Shown here: piece by piece, positions 61,342-64,000 of the stretch | How the letters are laid out: the number at the start of each line of letters is the position of its first letter | How positions within the stretch are numbered: position 1 is the first letter of the stretch | Assembly (NCBI GenBank): GCA_005406025.1 | Contig: BGZK01000135.1 | Span: 186,001 to 250,000 of the forward strand | Source: Eumeta japonica | Lineage: Eukaryota; Arthropoda; Insecta; Lepidoptera; Psychidae | Length of the DNA stretch: 64,000 bases | Reading direction: 5' to 3' | Position numbers and translations under genes: made by a program | The notes under the pieces: generated by a model | What the model was told of the DNA's origin: nothing | Seen by the model: only the letters and a program-made list of their open reading frames with translations | Database searches by the model: none

Positions 61342-62022
61342 TGGTGTCGTGGGACACCAGGTAGGAACGAAGTTCCTTCGGCTAATGTACAATCGACACA
61401 ATTTGCAAAAAAAAATCGTGCTCAATTTTATGTAGGTTTTCTTGATTTTTCTCTTAAATTTTGCTGATTAGTTTTATTTAAGTACAGGAAAGTATTTAGG
61501 AAATTAAGTATTTTAGGAAATAAAATAAATTACGTAAAATAAAAAAAATTGTAATTCAAATTATTAACTAAAATAACAAAATATGTCTCTTTATTTTTGT
61601 TTGACAACACAAAATTACATAGAAATAGAATAATTTCCCACTATTATCACTATCAATTGCATTCAAGTCACTTGTTAGTTCACTTGCCATTGTTCTATAT
61701 TTATTATTGTTTTGACGATTTGAAATTATATGAAAATAAACGTGACTACTCACGAGTAAAATGTATCTATAATGTGAATATTAGCCACGTGCTTGTCCAT
61801 GAATTAATGAGTATATACTATGCATTGGCGGGGTGGAGTGGTAATAGAGAGAGAAGGGATGAGAGAACGAAAAGAAAGAGGGGGAAAGAGAAAGGTATTA
61901 TACACTACTCGCTTGTGTATACGACTGTCGCGCCTGTGCACGTCTCATTTAACGGTTTTATTCCACGGACTTTTTCTTACGGTTTTATTATCACATTTTT
62001 TTCAGTTCAGGAACTTCGTTCC
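61342..62022 (+). mobile_element. Hairpin-headed MITE family H, copy 2 (longest)
   Basis: TGGTGTCGTGGGACACCA (61342-61359), then GGAACGAAGTTCC (61364-61376), ending GGAACTTCGTTCC (62010-62022). It is the opposite orientation of the copy at 36351-36706 and closely matches it at both ends. The extra interior (about 61530-61905) includes a purine-rich GGGGTGGAGTGGTAATAGAG / GAAAAGAAAGAGGGGG stretch. A 187-codon frame over the element (61597-62160) has no recognisable domain and runs past its end, so I do not call it a gene. Confidence 0.85.
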
Positions 62023-62754
62023 AATAAAAATCAGTTCAGAGCTGATTGTAATTATAAATACATTACTCAGGCTGACATCATTTTAATTTCAAACGTTATT
62101 AACACTTCTGAACAAAAAACGAATTTTAAACAATTTGAAATAATAAACGGCAGTTTTTAAATATCATCATACAATCATATTGTTAAGCTTCGAACAAATT
62201 GTAATAAAAGAAGTCAATTTAAATTTCGTAATACTGTTATGGGGGAAAAATAGCAAACTATTTCACAGTCTTAATGCTATTTCGGTCTCAAATTTCATTA
62301 AATCCACTAACCCATTTCATATTTTGAATAAAGTATCATTTCAAATTGCAAAACGTTACACGCGAAAAAGTCGAACCGTTAACCAATTCACGTACCCCAT
62401 AAAAAAAGAATTACTGTTACACTTCCGTTTTCTTTTACGCAACAATCGTTACATATATCAATACGAAATAGAGTGCTCTTTGTTGCTGAGATTAATGCGA
62501 TAGTGGCGCAGCACACGGGAAAAGGCAAAAATTACGAGTGTCTATCTTTAAAATACTACGCTTAAACACGACACTTCAAATTACTTTAAATAGCTAGATC
62601 ACTTAAGCTGCTTTTATTCTTTTGTAGTAGAACCACGTTGCCATCAACCTGGTCGCAGCACGAAAATAGATCAGCCTTCCGCTATTGGTTCACGTCCAGT
62701 GTGTGAGTTTTCCGGTGGACCATAACTTTCTCCATTAGAAATCCCACTCTTTTT

Positions 62755-62872
62755 TAAAAATTCCAATGGCCCACTCCTCAGTCAAATATTCTATTGCCTA
62801 AAAATCCGGCTACCCACTAATGACTCCTTTGGGGTTGTGAGTGTCCATGGCCAGCGGTGATCCTGGTAAGTC
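62755..62872 (+). repeat. Lepidopteran 'gtgtccatgg' repeat fragment, copy 3
   Basis: TTCCAATGGCCCACTCC, TCAAATATTCTATTGCC, ACTCCTTTGGGGTTGTGAG and GTGTCCATGGCCAGCGGTGA keep the family order, then run straight into the 18-bp tandem array. Confidence 0.65.
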
Positions 62873-63112
62873 GCACTCTCTGGTAGCTCGCACTCTCTGA
62901 TAGCTCGCACTCTCGGATACGAGTAGCTCGCACTCTCTGATAATTCGCATTATCTGGTAGCTCGCTCTCTCTAGTTGCTCGCACTTTCTAGTAGCTCACA
63001 CTCCAGTAACTCGCACTCTCTAGTACCTCGCATTCTCTGGTAGCTCGCACTGTCTGGTATCTCATACTGTCTTGTAGCTCGTATTCTCTGGTAGCTCGCA
63101 CTCTCTGATTGT
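62860..63112 (+). repeat. 18-bp minisatellite, about 13-14 degenerate units
   Basis: Consensus TCTCTGGTAGCTCGCACT. Most units keep GTAGCTCGCA; variants include GATAGCTCG, AGTTGCTCG and GTATCTCAT. It begins at the CTGGTAAGTCGCACTCTCTG end of the 'gtgtccatgg' repeat, whose tail seems to have supplied the first unit. No spacers, so not CRISPR-like. Confidence 0.93.
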
Positions 63113-64000
63113 CTATTATTTTTTTTAACTTTAACTTATAGGTATTACAATCAGTACCATTCCAGAATATTTTTTTTTACGAGATCACGTATACATACCT
63201 ACACCTAGTTATTATTATAGAAAAAATTACAATTAACAGGAATATAAATAAGCTGAACAAAAATATATTAAAAGAAAAAGAAAATACACAACAAATGTAG
63301 GCAACGAATGCAGCAAGGGAGCGTTATTCATGAGCAGACAAAGATCCGGGTCAGCTTCATCCCGCGGCTTTTCTCCGCGTCGCAGTGAGATCGCATATCT
63401 CACAGCCGCCGCGCCGGGTCGTGTCGTTGCATTTTTTGTAGGTGCACATCTTGACGCAGAGCGCACTCGGTTACTTGGAAGTTGTCTTCACGCGAAATAT
63501 TGATGTAGAGACAGAGACTTACTTATACTGACAAACAGAGATCAGAGATCTCCATTCGATCTTTACATATTTTATTGCTTCACTGAAATAATATTATTAT
63601 TATTGCGGTTAGGCAGGTTGGATAATTGAAAAAATAAAAATGTGTAGGTGGTACTTAAAATTTTTAGAACTGGCCACTGAGAAACTGTAAAATATAGAAA
63701 AAATATTTTAATTTTAAAAATGGAACTCTTTGCCAATCATTTATGTATATTGCATTCATTTGTCATTTAATTTTACAAAATGGCGGCAAAAGTTTTCTTA
63801 TAATGATATTCTATTACTTCCGTTGCCATTTAAGCCAACGAGAAGTTAGAGACTTCCAGACTTCCATTGGCTTTTCGTGAGGAATTTTCAACTTTGTTAC
63901 TGTTTATAACTGGTTTAATGAGGTCAAATGTGGTGACACTAATATGACTGACAATCTATACGAGGGACATCCTTTTACGGCGACGACCGAAGACAAAATC

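Larger units (their letters stand above)
35959..64000. other. Upstream region, presumed large 5' intron of alpha-catulin
   Basis: Over 28 kb without a supported exon. Exon A starts in phase 1, so at least one coding exon lies further upstream. I searched GC-rich blocks on the minus strand for the expected catulin helices (the FV-VGE-IA-ENPD / EAR-AG type) and found none. The stretch is filled by transposon remnants, microsatellites and GC-rich islands. Between these listed items the sequence is AT-rich and uninformative. Confidence 0.6.

Noticed and set aside
61597..62160. 187-codon plus frame
   Set aside because: Longest frame in the window, but it covers the MITE at 61342-62022 and its flank; the related copy at 36351-36706 lacks most of it.
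62180..62503. 107-codon plus frame
   Set aside because: AT-rich, no recognisable motif, no neighbouring exons; likely chance.
63233..63480. Cys-rich minus stretch (CVKMCTYKKCND, GGCEICD) considered as a secreted-protein exon
   Set aside because: No clear acceptor in the right place, a stop just upstream in that frame, and no known cysteine pattern.

Overview
The window is animal nuclear DNA, almost certainly from a moth or butterfly. It is AT-rich, has no bacterial-style gene packing, and carries several dispersed repeats typical of Lepidoptera: a 'tagctttcgcccgcgacttcg' family, an 'accgacttcaaaaaa' element, a 'gggttccgtagtcaa' element, a 'gtgtccatggg-ggcgg' tail, and RTE-like and other LINE 3' ends.

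One protein-coding gene is supported. It is alpha-catulin (CTNNAL1 / alpha-Catulin, vinculin/alpha-catenin family), on the minus strand. I could place ten exons: 35958-35804, 30048-29839, 18381-18244, 10213-9956, 6606-6432, 5641-5559, 5433-5086, 4217-4057, 2545-2392 and 1400-1176. They follow the family's protein order, and every intron phase fits (1|1, 2|2 or 0|0). Together they give about 635 codons including the stop. This covers everything except roughly the first 100-130 residues, whose exons were not found and probably lie beyond position 64000. The 29838-18382 intron appears to be of the GC-AG class. The exon at 5433-5086 carries a long Asp/Arg/Glu low-complexity insertion.

Layout: 1-1175 is 3' flank. 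From 1176 to 10213 seven exons lie fairly close together, with a LINE 3' fragment, a four-copy 120-bp tandem array and one old inverted-repeat-bounded element in the introns. From 10214 to 35803 there are three exons separated by 8.0, 11.5 and 5.8 kb introns that hold decayed transposons, microsatellites and GC-rich islands. From 35959 to 64000 there is over 28 kb without a supported exon, presumably the large 5' intron. It holds at least four non-autonomous transposon families, a Harbinger-like remnant with subterminal TGCAGTT dyads, an 18-bp minisatellite and several GC-rich islands that may be cis-regulatory.

No bacterial, viral, CRISPR or toxin system is visible. The most distinctive material is the GC-AG intron, the acidic/basic insertion in catulin, the hairpin-headed and foldback MITE families, the paired TGCAGTT dyad blocks, the minisatellite that appears to have grown out of a transposon tail, and the run of GC-rich intronic islands.
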